NCBI RefSeq assembly: GCF_020037125.1
Contig: NZ_JAIQDG010000001.1
Coordinates: 496,001 to 560,000 of the forward strand
DNA: 64,000 bases
Direction of reading: 5' to 3'
Source: Myxococcus sp. RHSTA-1-4
Lineage (GTDB): Bacteria > Myxococcota > Myxococcia > Myxococcales > Myxococcaceae
Position numbers and translations under genes: made by a program. This document shows, one piece after another, positions 9,173 through 18,533 of this stretch. Below the pieces are notes generated by a model that did no database searches, was not told the DNA's origin, and saw nothing but the letters and a program-made list of their open reading frames with translations. Within the stretch, counting starts at the first letter, position 1. Each line of letters opens with the position of its first letter.

Positions 9173-9817
9173 GTGCGAGCGACACAACGGGGAATGACGC
9201 TGCTGGAGCTGATGACGACGGTGGCGATTGCCGGCATCCTCCTGGGGCTGGGCGTCACCGGCTTCCAGGCCGTCATCCGCAACCAGCGCGCCAGCGCCGC
9301 CGAGCGCTCCATCCTCATCGCGGCCCAGGAGGCCCGGCGGAATGCGCGGCTCACCCGGCAGCCGGTGCGGCTTGGACAGGTCACCACGACGGAGAACGGG
9401 GTCGAGGTGCCCGGCCTGCGCTGGGAGAAGCTGGACTGCGCGAACGCGGCCACGGACAACTGGGGAAGCCAGTGTCCCCTCACCGCCTGCCTCAACGCGC
9501 CGTGCAACAATGATGGTGGGCCCTGCACCTGCACCGACGTGGGCGAGGCGGTGCCCCTGTCGCCGGAGATGGACGTCTCCTCCCTGGTGGGCACCTGCTG
9601 GTTGGGCGAGAGCGGCCGGCCCGTGGCCGCCGCGGGCGCCACCTCATGCAACCCCACGGGCGATGCTCCCGCCGCGGGGACGCTGAGAATCCGGCGCAAG
9701 CGGGAGGGCGAAGCGGCCTACACTCCGACCCGGGTGCTGGTGGTGGACCCGCTCACCGGCGCCGCGAGCATGGTCGACTGTGAAAAGGAGCCGGCCGCCG
9801 CCGGCTGCGCGCCCTGA
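9173..9817 (+). CDS. fimU: Type IV pilus minor pilin FimU/GspH-like
   Basis: A 214-residue prepilin with a GTG start one base after the pilW stop. The cleavage site is Q-R-G/M-T-L-L-E (Glu +5), so the mature N-terminal residue would be Met rather than the common Phe. The helix is followed by a GspH/FimT-type domain with R-N-A-R-L-T pattern and a Cys cluster in the middle (C-N-N-D-G-G-P-C-T-C) that could form disulfides. FimU links the tip complex to the PilA fibre. A plausible local SD is absent, consistent with coupled translation from pilW. Confidence 0.8.
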   Translation: MRATQRGMTLLELMTTVAIAGILLGLGVTGFQAVIRNQRASAAERSILIAAQEARRNARLTRQPVRLGQVTTTENGVEVPGLRWEKLDCANAATDNWGSQCPLTACLNAPCNNDGGPCTCTDVGEAVPLSPEMDVSSLVGTCWLGESGRPVAAAGATSCNPTGDAPAAGTLRIRRKREGEAAYTPTRVLVVDPLTGAASMVDCEKEPAAAGCAP

Positions 9818-9852
9818 GCCCACGCCACCGGATTCCCGAGGAGACACGGACG

Positions 9853-10173
9853 ATGATGAAGCGGTTCGCCCTGATGATGGCCCTCTGCCTGGCCCCGAGC
9901 GCCCACGCGGAGGACGTCGCCGAGGTGTGGAAGGCGAAGTGCAAGTCCTGCCATGGGGACGACGGCAAGGCGAAGACGAAGATGGGCCAGAAGGAGTCCA
10001 TCGTCGACATGAGCCAGCCCGCCTGGCAGCAGGCCCAGACGGACGCCGACATCCGGGAGATGATTGCCGACGGCTCCCCCCGGAACCGGAAGATGAAGCC
10101 CTACAAGGACAAGCTCTCCCCCCAGCAGCTTGACGCACTGGTGGGATACATCCGCACAATGAAGGCGAAGTAG
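9853..10173 (+). CDS. Small periplasmic cytochrome c, TfcP-like
   Basis: A 106-residue mono-haem cytochrome c with signal peptide 1-19 (A-H-A/E) and haem motif C30-K-S-C33-H34. The class I ending is visible: M81-K-P-Y followed by L-S-P-Q-Q-L-D-A-L-V-G-Y-I. In M. xanthus a cytochrome c encoded beside a PilY1/minor pilin set (TfcP) stabilises PilY1 by promoting calcium binding and was reported to have unusual His/Cys haem ligation. Here the mature protein has no cysteine apart from the two haem cysteines, so a canonical His34/Met81 pair is predicted. It sits 35 bp after fimU in the same operon. The role as PilY1 accessory is inference from synteny; ordinary electron transfer remains possible. 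Confidence 0.75.
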   Translation: MMKRFALMMALCLAPSAHAEDVAEVWKAKCKSCHGDDGKAKTKMGQKESIVDMSQPAWQQAQTDADIREMIADGSPRNRKMKPYKDKLSPQQLDALVGYIRTMKAK

Positions 10174-10231
10174 CCGGCTTGAATTTCCGCGCGAGGCCGC
10201 GCGTCATGGGGGATGAGAAACGGAGCCGCCC

Positions 10232-10561
10232 ATGAAGAACCTCGCCGTCGCCCTCGTGTTCTGCCTGTCCATGGTCAGCCTCTTCACCGCGCTGCGCGCG
10301 GACGCCCTGTCGTCCGTCCGCATCGAGAAGGGGCTGTCCCGGCCGGAGCCGCTGTCCGTGCTGCAGCGGGGCGACGGCAAGGGAGGGGGCAAGGGCGGCG
10401 GTGACGACAAGGGCGGCAAGGACGACGACGAGGAGGACGAGGAGGAGTACCGCGCCCGTTACTCCGGCCTGTCCCAGGCCGCCGCCCTGGAGCTGGTGGA
10501 CCCGGGCGCGCTGGAAGACGTGCTCCGCGTCCGCGCGGGCCTGAAGTTCGGCGCCCGCTGA
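10232..10561 (+). CDS. Exported acidic low-complexity protein of unknown function
   Basis: A 109-residue protein with an N-terminal signal peptide (hydrophobic 5-20, then A-D-A). Residues about 47-72 are a Gly/Lys/Asp run that turns into a block of consecutive Asp and Glu residues. The C-terminal 35 residues look like two amphipathic helices. It follows the cytochrome gene by 58 bp on the same strand and is the last gene before a convergent kinase. I recognise no family. The acidic block could bind divalent cations, which would fit beside a calcium-dependent PilY1, but that is only inference. Confidence 0.55.
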   Translation: MKNLAVALVFCLSMVSLFTALRADALSSVRIEKGLSRPEPLSVLQRGDGKGGGKGGGDDKGGKDDDEEDEEEYRARYSGLSQAAALELVDPGALEDVLRVRAGLKFGAR

Positions 10562-10578
10562 AGCCGCCTGCCCCTGGC

Positions 10579-12036
10579 TCAGGTGCCCCGGCCCGGAAGG
10601 GCGCCCGGCGGCCGGGCCACGCGGGGCAGCGTCACGGAGAAGCGGGTGCCGGCGTCCACCGAGGACGCCACGTCCACCCAGCCTCCATGGGCGGTGACGA
10701 TTTGCGACACGATGTAGAGGCCCAGTCCCAGCCCCTGGTGCTGGGGCCTCGGCTGCCCGGGCTCGGCCGGCGCGCGGTGGAAGGGCGCGAAGAGGCGCGG
10801 GCGCAATGAGTCGGGGATGGGCGGCCCCCCGTTGTGCACCTCCACGCGCTGGAAGTGCGCGTCCGCGGCGGACAGCCTGACGCGCACCCCCGTCCCCTGC
10901 GGGCTGTGCTGCAGGGCATTGCCGAGCAGGTTGGACAGCACCTGCCCCAGCCGCTCCTCGTCCCATACGCCGCGGGACTCGCCCTCCACCTCCAGGAGGA
11001 TGGGGCGCTCCGGGTGGGCGGGCTCCAGCTCGGAGATGATGCGGCGGCACACCTCCTCCAGCGACACCTCGCGCGGGCGCACGGGAATGCCGCCGGCCAT
11101 GCGCGCCCGGGTGAAGTCCAGCAGCTGCTTCACCAGCCGCGCCATGCGTGCCGCGCTCCCGTCGATGCGCTCCACCCCGCGCCGCACGTCCGGCGGCAGC
11201 GTGTCTCGGGCGAGCAGGGCCGCGGCCGTCAGACGCACCGCGGCCAGCGGGTTGCCCAGGTCGTGCCCCAGCACGCCGATGAAGCGCTCCTGGTAGCGCG
11301 CCTCCTCCTCGCGCTCCAGCTCCAGGCGGCGCCGCGCGGTGACGTCCCGGCTGATGCCGAAGAGGCCATAGACGGTGCCGTCTCCGCGGCGCAGCACGCC
11401 CTTGGTCGTCTGCCAGATGCAGTCGGTGCCCGGGCCGCCCTCGGAGTCCTCGTAGGTGTCCGTCTGCCCGGACTCCGCCACCGCGCGGTCATGCTCCAGC
11501 GTGGGCACGGCGGCGGTGGGGCCCAGCAGCTCCGCGTCCGTGCGCCCGAGGATTTCCCTGGGCGGGCGGTTGAAGGCGCGCGCGGTGGCGGGGTTGATGA
11601 GCACGTAGCGCCCATCCAGGTCCTTCACGTAGATGGCGTCCGTGGCGCTCTCGATGACGGTGTGCAGCAGGTCATGGTCCCTGCGCAGGGCCTCCTCGGC
11701 GGCCATCCGCTCGGTGAGGTCCTCCAGGAAGAGGACGGTGCCGTCCTCCCAGGGCGACACACGCGCCTGCAGCCACACGGTGCCCACGGGAGAGCGGCGC
11801 GACAGCCGGACCACCTCCGGCTCGCGGCGCACCGCCACCCGGACACACACGGCGAACAGGCCGCACGCCTGCACCCACGGGGCCTCGTCCAGCAGCCGCT
11901 GGCGCACGAGGGGGCGCTCCTCCCGCCCGAGCCAGCGCTCCGCATAGGTGTTGGCGGAGACGCACTCGAAGTCGAGGATGCCGCCCACGGGGGAGCGGAC
12001 ACTGCGCAGCACGATGACCGCCTCGGAGGGGGGCAT
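10579..12036 (-). CDS. Cytosolic PAS sensor histidine kinase
   Basis: A 485-residue kinase. The ATG at 12036 is chosen because coherent sequence starts there and GGGGG lies just upstream; an upstream in-frame ATG at 12084 is less likely. Domain order: a divergent PAS-like region (about 1-115), a clear PAS with D-A-I-Y-V-K-D-L-D-G-R-Y (about 125-240), HisKA with H-box L-G-H-D-L-G-N-P-L, then HATPase with N-A-L-Q-H-S-P (N-box) and G-L-G-L-G-L-Y (G-box). There are no membrane helices, so the signal is cytoplasmic and unknown. No adjacent response regulator is present. It converges on the pilus operon and diverges from mfd. Confidence 0.85.
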   Translation of the reverse strand: MPPSEAVIVLRSVRSPVGGILDFECVSANTYAERWLGREERPLVRQRLLDEAPWVQACGLFAVCVRVAVRREPEVVRLSRRSPVGTVWLQARVSPWEDGTVLFLEDLTERMAAEEALRRDHDLLHTVIESATDAIYVKDLDGRYVLINPATARAFNRPPREILGRTDAELLGPTAAVPTLEHDRAVAESGQTDTYEDSEGGPGTDCIWQTTKGVLRRGDGTVYGLFGISRDVTARRRLELEREEEARYQERFIGVLGHDLGNPLAAVRLTAAALLARDTLPPDVRRGVERIDGSAARMARLVKQLLDFTRARMAGGIPVRPREVSLEEVCRRIISELEPAHPERPILLEVEGESRGVWDEERLGQVLSNLLGNALQHSPQGTGVRVRLSAADAHFQRVEVHNGGPPIPDSLRPRLFAPFHRAPAEPGQPRPQHQGLGLGLYIVSQIVTAHGGWVDVASSVDAGTRFSVTLPRVARPPGALPGRGT

Positions 12037-12291
12037 GTCACCCCCGCTGACCGGGCGCTTGTGGCTCCCACGTCCGGATTGCATGGCTGGCGCGGCCCCC
12101 CAAGTCGTGCCCTTTGGAGGAAGCCTGTCCCACACGGGGGCATGGGAGCAACCGGCCCCCGGTCCCACCGGACCGTGCCGGACCGGACCCGGTGGATGGA
12201 GGGGCCGCCCGTGACACGACAGGCCGCGCGCTCTGTCGTTGATTTGGGCCTCCCACCCCCCTAATTACCCGGGGGCCCTCAGGGTCCACTC

Positions 12292-15200
12292 ATGGACACT
12301 CCCTTCACTCAGAGGCTGGATGTGGAGGCGGCGCTGCACGGCGGCGCGCCTCCGGTGGCAGGTGACCCGCTCGCCCAGGTCCTGGAGGCCCTCCACCCCG
12401 GCCGCCGCGTGCGGACGCAGGGGCTGAAGGGCGCGGCGCGCGGCCACGTGCTGGCCCGCCTGCACCAGGCGGCCCGGGCGCCGCTCGTCTGCGTGGCGGT
12501 GGACGAGGAGGCGGCCGACGCCCTGGCCGCCGACCTGGCCTTCTTCCTGGGAGGCAACGGCAGCCTGCTGGAGCCGCGCGTGCTGCGGCTGCCCGCGGAC
12601 GAGATGCTGCCCTACGACGAGCTGTCGCCCGACACGGCCACCGTCACGGAGCGGCTGGGCGCCCTCTTCCACCTGGGCCAGGGCACGCGCTTCCCCGCGG
12701 TGGTGATGTCCGTGCGCGCGCTGTACCGCCGCATGCTGCCGCTGGACGTCATGACGTCGCTGTCCGAGCGGGTGGTGGTGGGACAGGACTTCGACCGCGA
12801 CTCGCTGGCGCTGAAGCTGGCGCGCATGGGCTACCAGAACAGCCCGCTGGTGGAGGACGTGGGGACGTTCTCCGTGCGCGGCGGCCTGCTGGACGTCTTC
12901 AGCCCGCTCTACGACAAGCCGGTGCGCCTGGAGTTCTTCGGGGACACCATCGACTCCATCCGCGCCTTCGACCCGCAGTCGCAGCGCACGGTGGACTCGC
13001 TGAAGGAGGTCGTCCTCGTGCCGGCGCGGGAGGTCCTCCTCACGGACCAGACGCGGCCGCGCGCCGAGGCCGCCGCCCGCGCGGTGGCGGACCGCATCAA
13101 CCTGCCCACCATCCAGCTCCGCGAGCGGCTGGACGCGCTGCGAGAGGGCCTGCCCGGCTTCGGCCTGGAGGGGCTCTTGCCCGGCCTCTTCGAGGGTGGG
13201 CTGTCCACGGTGTTCGACTTCCTGCGCCAGTGGGGCAAGGAGCCGCCCGTCTTCTACCTGGACGACCCGCTGGGGTTGGACCGCGCGGTGGACGAGCTGT
13301 GGGCGGAGCTGGAGCGCTCCTTCACGGCGGCGGAGGCGCGGCAGGACCTGGTGTGCCCGCCCGCGGAGCACTTCCTCACGCGAGACGCGGTGGCGGAGCG
13401 GCTGGGCGCCTTCCGCGTGGTGGAGGGCGGCGGCCTGTCGCTGGCGCAGTCGGAGCGGCCCCCGGTGCTCTTCAGCTTCGGCGGCACCCAGGATTTGCGC
13501 GAGGCGATTCTGGCGCACCACGGCGAGGAGGGCGCGCTCAGCCCGCTGGTGGAGCGCCTGCAGCGCTGGCGGGACATGCGCGTGGCGTGCGCGGTGGCGT
13601 GCGGCACGCTCAGCCAGGCGGACCGGCTCAAGCGCCTGCTGCTGGACCGCAACGTCATGGTGAAGGTGCACACGGAGCCGCTGGCGGACGTGTCCGCGCT
13701 GTACGAGCCGTCCGTGTGGGCCCACCTCTTCACCGGCGAGGTGAGCCACGGCTTCGTGGACGGCGCGGGCGGGCTGGCCGTGCTGGCGGACGAGGAGATT
13801 TTCGGCGTCCGCGCGCGCCGGCGCGTCAAGCGCGGCAAGCGGATGGACGCCTTCGCCTCCGGCTTTGGAGACTTGAAGGAAGGCGACCTCATCGTCCACA
13901 CCGACTTCGGCATCGGCCGCTACGCGGGCCTGACGAAGATGCAGGTGAACGGGGTGCCCGGGGACTTCCTCGTCCTGGAGTACGCGGGCCGCGACAAAAT
14001 CTACCTGCCGGTGGGCCGCATGCGGCTCATCCAGAAGTTCTCCGGCGGTGACCCGGAGAAGGTGCAGCTCGACAAGCTGGGCGGCACGAGCTGGGAGAAG
14101 ACGAAGAAGCGCGTCAAGGAGCAGCTCCTCAAGATGGCGGCGGAGCTCCTCCAGATTGCCGCCGCGCGCAAGGCGCACCCGGGCCATGCCTTCAGCGCGC
14201 CGGACCGGTACTTCGCCCAGTTCGAGGCGGACTTCGAGTTCGAGGAGACGCCGGACCAGGCCAAGGCCATTGAAGACGTGCTGGCGGACATGCAGAAGCC
14301 TCAGCCCATGGACCGGCTGGTCTGCGGCGACGTGGGCTACGGCAAGACGGAGGTGGCCATGCGGGCCGCCTTCAAGGCGGCGTTGGACCGCAAGCAGGTG
14401 GCGGTGCTGGTGCCCACCACGGTGCTGGCGCAGCAGCACTACCTGTCCTTCAAGAAGCGCTTCAAGGACTACCCCGTCACGGTGGAGGTCATCTCCGGGC
14501 TGAAGAAGGCGCCGGAGGTGCGCGAAATCCTCAAGCGCGCCAAGGAGGGCAGGGTCGACATCCTCATCGGCACGCACAAGCTGCTGGGCGGCGAGGTGGC
14601 CTTCAAGGACCTGGGCCTGATGATTGTCGACGAGGAGCAGCGCTTCGGCGTGAAGCAGAAGGAGTCGCTGAAGAAGTGGCGCTCCCAGATTGACGTGCTG
14701 ACGCTGACGGCGACGCCCATTCCCCGCACGCTGCACATGAGCATGTCGGGCGTGCGCGACATGAGCATCATCGCCACCCCGCCCCAGGACCGCCGGGCCA
14801 TCCGCACCTTCGTGATGAAGTCGGACGACGCGGTCATCAAGGAGGCGATTGAGCGCGAGATTGGACGCGGCGGGCAGGTGTTCTTCGTGCACAACCGCGT
14901 GGAGTCGCTCCCGTCCGTGGAGCAGCAGCTGCGCACGCTGGTGCCCCACGTCAGCATCGGCGTGGCACACGGGCAGATGGGCGAGGGCCAGCTCGAGAAG
15001 GTGATGCTGGACTTCACGGAGCGGAAGTACCAGGTGCTGCTGTGCACCTCCATCATCGAGAGCGGCATCGACATCTCCAGCGCCAACACGATGATTGTGA
15101 ACCGGGCGGACCAGTTCGGCCTGGCGCAGCTCTACCAGCTCCGCGGGCGCGTGGGCCGCAGCAAGGAGCGCGCGTACGCGTACCTGCTGGTGCCGTCGCG

Positions 15201-15885
15201 GCGGGCGGTGACGAAGGACGCGCAGCGGCGCCTGGAGGTGCTCCAGAACTTCACCGAGCTGGGCGCGGGCTTCTCCATCGCCAGCCACGATTTGGAGATT
15301 CGCGGCGCGGGCAACCTGCTGGGCGACAAGCAGTCGGGCGCCATCGCGGAGATTGGCTTCGACCTGTACGCGCAGCTGCTGGAGGAGGCCGTGGCCGAGC
15401 TGCAAGGCCAGCCGCCGAAGATGCAGGTGGAGCCGGACGTCAGCCTGCCCATGCCGGCGCTCATCCCGGACGACTACGTGCCGGACGTGCACCAGCGGCT
15501 CGTGTTCTACAAGCGCTTCAGCCAGGCCAGCCACCCGGACGAGGTGACGGACCTGCGCGCGGAGCTGGTGGACCGCTACGGCGAGGCCCCGGACGAGGTG
15601 GACGCCCTGTCCGAGCTGACGCTGCTGAAAATCGACATGCGGGACTTGCGGCTGCGCGCGCTGGAGGTGGGCACCGGCCGGCTGGTGGTGACGCTGGGCG
15701 CGGACGCGCTGCTGGACGGCGCCAGGGTGGCCGGGCTGGTGCAGCGCTCGAAGGGCGTGTACCGGCTCACGCCGGACATGAAGCTCATCGCCCGCGTGTC
15801 CCAGGACCTCGGCGGGCATGACCTCATCGCCGAGGCCAAGAAGGTGCTACGGGACTTGAGCCACTGCGCGCTGCCTCAGGCGTAG
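12292..15885 (+). CDS. mfd: Transcription-repair coupling factor Mfd
   Basis: A 1197-residue protein of the usual length for Mfd. Order: UvrB-homology N-terminal modules (about 1-400), a CarD-like RNA-polymerase-interacting domain around 525-585 (G-D-L-I-V-H-T-D-F-G-I-G-R-Y), a superfamily 2 translocase (about 630-1000) with Walker A G679-D-V-G-Y-G-K-T686 and D780-E-E-Q783, and a C-terminal TRCF domain. Mfd removes RNA polymerase stalled at DNA lesions and recruits UvrA. The start ATG is near the promoter side of a divergent kinase gene. Downstream, the foreign-looking ABC-3C island begins within 75 bp of its stop, so its 3' end marks the insertion boundary. Confidence 0.97.
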   Translation: MDTPFTQRLDVEAALHGGAPPVAGDPLAQVLEALHPGRRVRTQGLKGAARGHVLARLHQAARAPLVCVAVDEEAADALAADLAFFLGGNGSLLEPRVLRLPADEMLPYDELSPDTATVTERLGALFHLGQGTRFPAVVMSVRALYRRMLPLDVMTSLSERVVVGQDFDRDSLALKLARMGYQNSPLVEDVGTFSVRGGLLDVFSPLYDKPVRLEFFGDTIDSIRAFDPQSQRTVDSLKEVVLVPAREVLLTDQTRPRAEAAARAVADRINLPTIQLRERLDALREGLPGFGLEGLLPGLFEGGLSTVFDFLRQWGKEPPVFYLDDPLGLDRAVDELWAELERSFTAAEARQDLVCPPAEHFLTRDAVAERLGAFRVVEGGGLSLAQSERPPVLFSFGGTQDLREAILAHHGEEGALSPLVERLQRWRDMRVACAVACGTLSQADRLKRLLLDRNVMVKVHTEPLADVSALYEPSVWAHLFTGEVSHGFVDGAGGLAVLADEEIFGVRARRRVKRGKRMDAFASGFGDLKEGDLIVHTDFGIGRYAGLTKMQVNGVPGDFLVLEYAGRDKIYLPVGRMRLIQKFSGGDPEKVQLDKLGGTSWEKTKKRVKEQLLKMAAELLQIAAARKAHPGHAFSAPDRYFAQFEADFEFEETPDQAKAIEDVLADMQKPQPMDRLVCGDVGYGKTEVAMRAAFKAALDRKQVAVLVPTTVLAQQHYLSFKKRFKDYPVTVEVISGLKKAPEVREILKRAKEGRVDILIGTHKLLGGEVAFKDLGLMIVDEEQRFGVKQKESLKKWRSQIDVLTLTATPIPRTLHMSMSGVRDMSIIATPPQDRRAIRTFVMKSDDAVIKEAIEREIGRGGQVFFVHNRVESLPSVEQQLRTLVPHVSIGVAHGQMGEGQLEKVMLDFTERKYQVLLCTSIIESGIDISSANTMIVNRADQFGLAQLYQLRGRVGRSKERAYAYLLVPSRRAVTKDAQRRLEVLQNFTELGAGFSIASHDLEIRGAGNLLGDKQSGAIAEIGFDLYAQLLEEAVAELQGQPPKMQVEPDVSLPMPALIPDDYVPDVHQRLVFYKRFSQASHPDEVTDLRAELVDRYGEAPDEVDALSELTLLKIDMRDLRLRALEVGTGRLVVTLGADALLDGARVAGLVQRSKGVYRLTPDMKLIARVSQDLGGHDLIAEAKKVLRDLSHCALPQA

Positions 15886-15960
15886 CGAGCAACAAGCCAC
15901 GTTGCGCCGCCCCTCTCGGGCAAACCACAGCCCACCCAAGCCCGGATGGACAAACACGCA

Positions 15961-17640
15961 TCAAGGCAGTCGGAAGAACTTATCTTCTTGCGACAGCCGA
16001 AGCACAGCAGCCCTTTTCACCAACGCGTCATCAACAGACGCCAACTTGTCAGCCAAAACACAAACAAGAAACTGGCCTTCAACACTCTCGGCAAGCTCAA
16101 AAAGCGTCTGCAACTGGTTAACTGAGACTGTTTCGACTTGGTCGTGCAAGGTAAACCGTACCGTATCCGATCGCAAGTCGCTCTGTAGCTTCATGTAGGC
16201 AAGATCGAATGCCGCGATCTGGGCGCGCTTCTTTCCTGTTCCCTCATTCCCCGCAACATTAGATATCTTGAACTCATACCTCTTACGCCCCTTCACCTCT
16301 CGTGCATCATAATAGACCACATACTCTTCCCCATAAAGACGACGTGAGTAATCAGAAAAGGCGGCGTTAAAAATCTCCAGTCGTTTATCTACAGCATGCT
16401 GACTTGCCGCGATGGCTGCCTCAGCCTCATCCAGCACCTTACGCGTGTCCTCTAGCTCTTTCTCAAGCTCCTCTATGCGCGAAAGCAGACCCATTTTCTC
16501 GCCACGACTCTCGTGCAGGCGATTGACCTCCATGTGAATTTTATTTAGATCCGCCAGAACCCCCTTATCTGAAATCACCTTAAGCAAAGCAGACTCTCTG
16601 CCCGCCGCAGCAGAAAGAGCCGCCTCTCGTTCTTCCAACTGAGCACGCGCCCGCTCAATACCCTGCTGCACAAAGCGGACCTTGCTCTCAACCATCGCAT
16701 TATGAAAGCTCTGCAACTCCGAAAACTTGCGTGCGAGCTGTGGAAGTTCACTCTTGGCGGCCCTATACAACTCTTCCAAGCGAGCTGTGTCGATATTAGT
16801 GGACGCCTCCTTAAGGGCGCGCACCGTCCTTTCGCTATTCTGAATGCGCAATTGAAGGCGAGACATACTCAAACCAAGACTAGTAATCTCTTCCCTCACA
16901 CCACTCAGAGTCGACAACTCGCTCCTTACCGCAGGACCCACTTCAAACTGCCCAAGTTGCCTCTGCTTTTGAGCAAGGTCGCGATCAATAACAGCAACCA
17001 TCTGCCGCAAGGAGTTCTTCGAAACCCCTTTAAATCCAGCAAGCTGCCCATCAACGGCCTTCAACTTTCGCTGAAAGTCCCTACGTTTTCCTAGCAACTC
17101 CTGATCGTCGAACCCAAAAAGGAACAACCAAACAGGCTCATAATCCTCAAAAGAGGCACTTGAATGAAGGAACCATAGCGTATTCGACACCTGCTGCTCG
17201 CCGATTCGGATAAACTTCCTAATCAACTGCCTGAGCGACGGCTTCTCGGTTCGCAGTCGAAACAACTCATAGCCCAACTTCCTTAATGCCTCTTTTTGCC
17301 CCGGACTCTCTCCGTTGACAACTGGCGGTTTTCCAAACTCCCGAAGCACGTGCAAATTCCTAGTTGATGAGCGAGCCTCCAACTCAAAGACAACACCATC
17401 CTGCAAGAATTTATGCACTCGCTCATTTACAGTCCCAAACTCAGGATCTTTGTATAGGTCGTCCCCCGTCGACCCCAAGCAGTAGTCCACAGCACGCAAC
17501 AGCGTGGTCTTTCCAACACTGTTCCCGGAATCAGTCGACCTAACAGAAGTCTGATCGACCACCAAGTTCAGCCCCATTCGAAACTGAACCTCTCGAATAA
17601 GCTTATCCCGACGACGAACACGAAGGCGCTCTAAAAACAT
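15961..17640 (-). CDS. ABC-3C system SMC/Rad50-like ATPase (DUF2326)
   Basis: A 559-residue ATPase. Walker A is G39-N-S-V-G-K-T-T46. A long coiled coil fills about 190-415. An ABC-signature-like segment (G-N-E-G-T-G-K-K-R followed by F-D-L-A-Y) lies near 460-480. The Walker B equivalent is F-T-L-H-D500-Q-V-E503, followed by the DUF2326-type ending. DUF2326 ATPases are the large subunit of ABC-three-component systems, proposed anti-invader modules that sense altered nucleic acids. The start overlaps the upstream small gene by 10 nt. Base composition and codon use are clearly AT-richer than in flanking genes, indicating recent transfer. It runs convergent to mfd. Confidence 0.88.
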   Translation of the reverse strand: MFLERLRVRRRDKLIREVQFRMGLNLVVDQTSVRSTDSGNSVGKTTLLRAVDYCLGSTGDDLYKDPEFGTVNERVHKFLQDGVVFELEARSSTRNLHVLREFGKPPVVNGESPGQKEALRKLGYELFRLRTEKPSLRQLIRKFIRIGEQQVSNTLWFLHSSASFEDYEPVWLFLFGFDDQELLGKRRDFQRKLKAVDGQLAGFKGVSKNSLRQMVAVIDRDLAQKQRQLGQFEVGPAVRSELSTLSGVREEITSLGLSMSRLQLRIQNSERTVRALKEASTNIDTARLEELYRAAKSELPQLARKFSELQSFHNAMVESKVRFVQQGIERARAQLEEREAALSAAAGRESALLKVISDKGVLADLNKIHMEVNRLHESRGEKMGLLSRIEELEKELEDTRKVLDEAEAAIAASQHAVDKRLEIFNAAFSDYSRRLYGEEYVVYYDAREVKGRKRYEFKISNVAGNEGTGKKRAQIAAFDLAYMKLQSDLRSDTVRFTLHDQVETVSVNQLQTLFELAESVEGQFLVCVLADKLASVDDALVKRAAVLRLSQEDKFFRLP

Positions 17641-17873
17641 CTCTCAATGTCTCCGTCGGATGTAGCCTTGACAACTCCAAGAAGAAACAACCAATCAGCC
17701 GCGAGTATACAATACTCAAGCGGAACGGACCGCACACTGCCCTCTTCGTTAAGACGCTTAAACAACCACTCTATTTCAATGCGCCCCGTTGGAGCCTCCC
17801 TTAGCGCATGGATGATGCGAGCACCAATATAATAGAGACTTCGCTCCGGATGCGATTCGAGCTCGACTAACAT
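17631..17873 (-). CDS. ABC-3C system middle component, MC6-type
   Basis: An 80-residue protein with the pattern H-P-E-R-S-L-Y-Y-I-G-A near the start and a C-terminal helix with L-A-A-D-W-L-F-L-L-G-V-V. This resembles ABC-3C middle component 6, a small winged-helix-like protein encoded beside DUF2326 ATPases. It is thought to bridge the ATPase and the effector-bearing third component. Position, size and overlap with the ATPase start (10 nt) fit that role. The family name is from memory of the motif, so the exact MC class is less certain than the ABC-3C assignment. Confidence 0.75.
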   Translation of the reverse strand: MLVELESHPERSLYYIGARIIHALREAPTGRIEIEWLFKRLNEEGSVRSVPLEYCILAADWLFLLGVVKATSDGDIERCF

Positions 17874-17879
17874 AAAAAC

Positions 17880-18533
17880 CTAGGGAGACGGTCGCTCAAG
17901 AATCTTGCAGTTAATGAATGCATGACACGTAATTGCATTGGCAGGGAATTCCACATCCTCAACAAACATCCCCGGAACAGGGGAGTCTCGTATTTCGCTG
18001 CCAATTTCGCGCGAAACCAACTCCAAAATCTTATCTGAATTCTCCCTCACAATCTCCATCACCCCCGTCCCCCTCGGAGCAAGGCTCGCCAATTCAGTTC
18101 GCACCCGCACATACTTTGCGCGAATGTGACGGAGAATCTTTGACCTTGCCCCAGGACTCTGCTCATCGAGTGCATCGTACGCCGCATCGACTGCATAACC
18201 GTACGCCCCATAATCATCAATCCACGCCCTATATGCCTCCACAGAATTGTAACTCAGTTTCTGCTCAATGTCATAAGTGCGAAAATCATGTGGCGAAGGC
18301 TCAGGACTGGCATCAATCGCCATCGACAAGCGAACTGCAGCAGCGGCCATTTGCGATGGCAGCCTCACCAACGACTGTTCGGGCATTACCAACAGGTTGA
18401 TGGTCTCGTTATGATTGACCGTCTTATTAACTACATCTCCGGCTGCCTGTTGATTGTTATCGCCGCGAATGCTCTGCTGCTGGTTATGATCGCCTCTGAT
18501 GCCTTGCGAAGCGTCACTGATTCCTTTGAACAT
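17880..18533 (-). CDS. ABC-3C third component with N-terminal Gly-x-x-Asn repeats
   Basis: A 217-residue protein with a strong SD (GGAGGAGG, 5 nt before ATG). The N-terminus has two perfect-phase 10-residue repeats, Q10-G-I-R-G14-D-H-N17-Q-Q and Q20-S-I-R-G24-D-N-N27-Q-Q, then a degenerate third (G32-D-V-V-N36). This G-D-x-N core resembles RHIM-type amyloid motifs. The rest (about 70-217) has the ABC-3C C-terminal-domain pattern: F-R-T-Y-D-I-E-Q-K-L-S-Y-N, then an aromatic-rich helix and Y-V-R-V-R-T-E-L. Unlike many third components there is no enzymatic N-terminal domain, so the effector must lie elsewhere, plausibly in the small membrane protein encoded just upstream. Confidence 0.75.
   Translation of the reverse strand: MFKGISDASQGIRGDHNQQQSIRGDNNQQAAGDVVNKTVNHNETINLLVMPEQSLVRLPSQMAAAAVRLSMAIDASPEPSPHDFRTYDIEQKLSYNSVEAYRAWIDDYGAYGYAVDAAYDALDEQSPGARSKILRHIRAKYVRVRTELASLAPRGTGVMEIVRENSDKILELVSREIGSEIRDSPVPGMFVEDVEFPANAITCHAFINCKILERPSP

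Noticed and set aside
12241..12291. TTGATT and TAATTA boxes before mfd as a promoter
   Set aside because: The spacing is acceptable but the -10 match is poor (2 of 6), so it was not listed as a feature.
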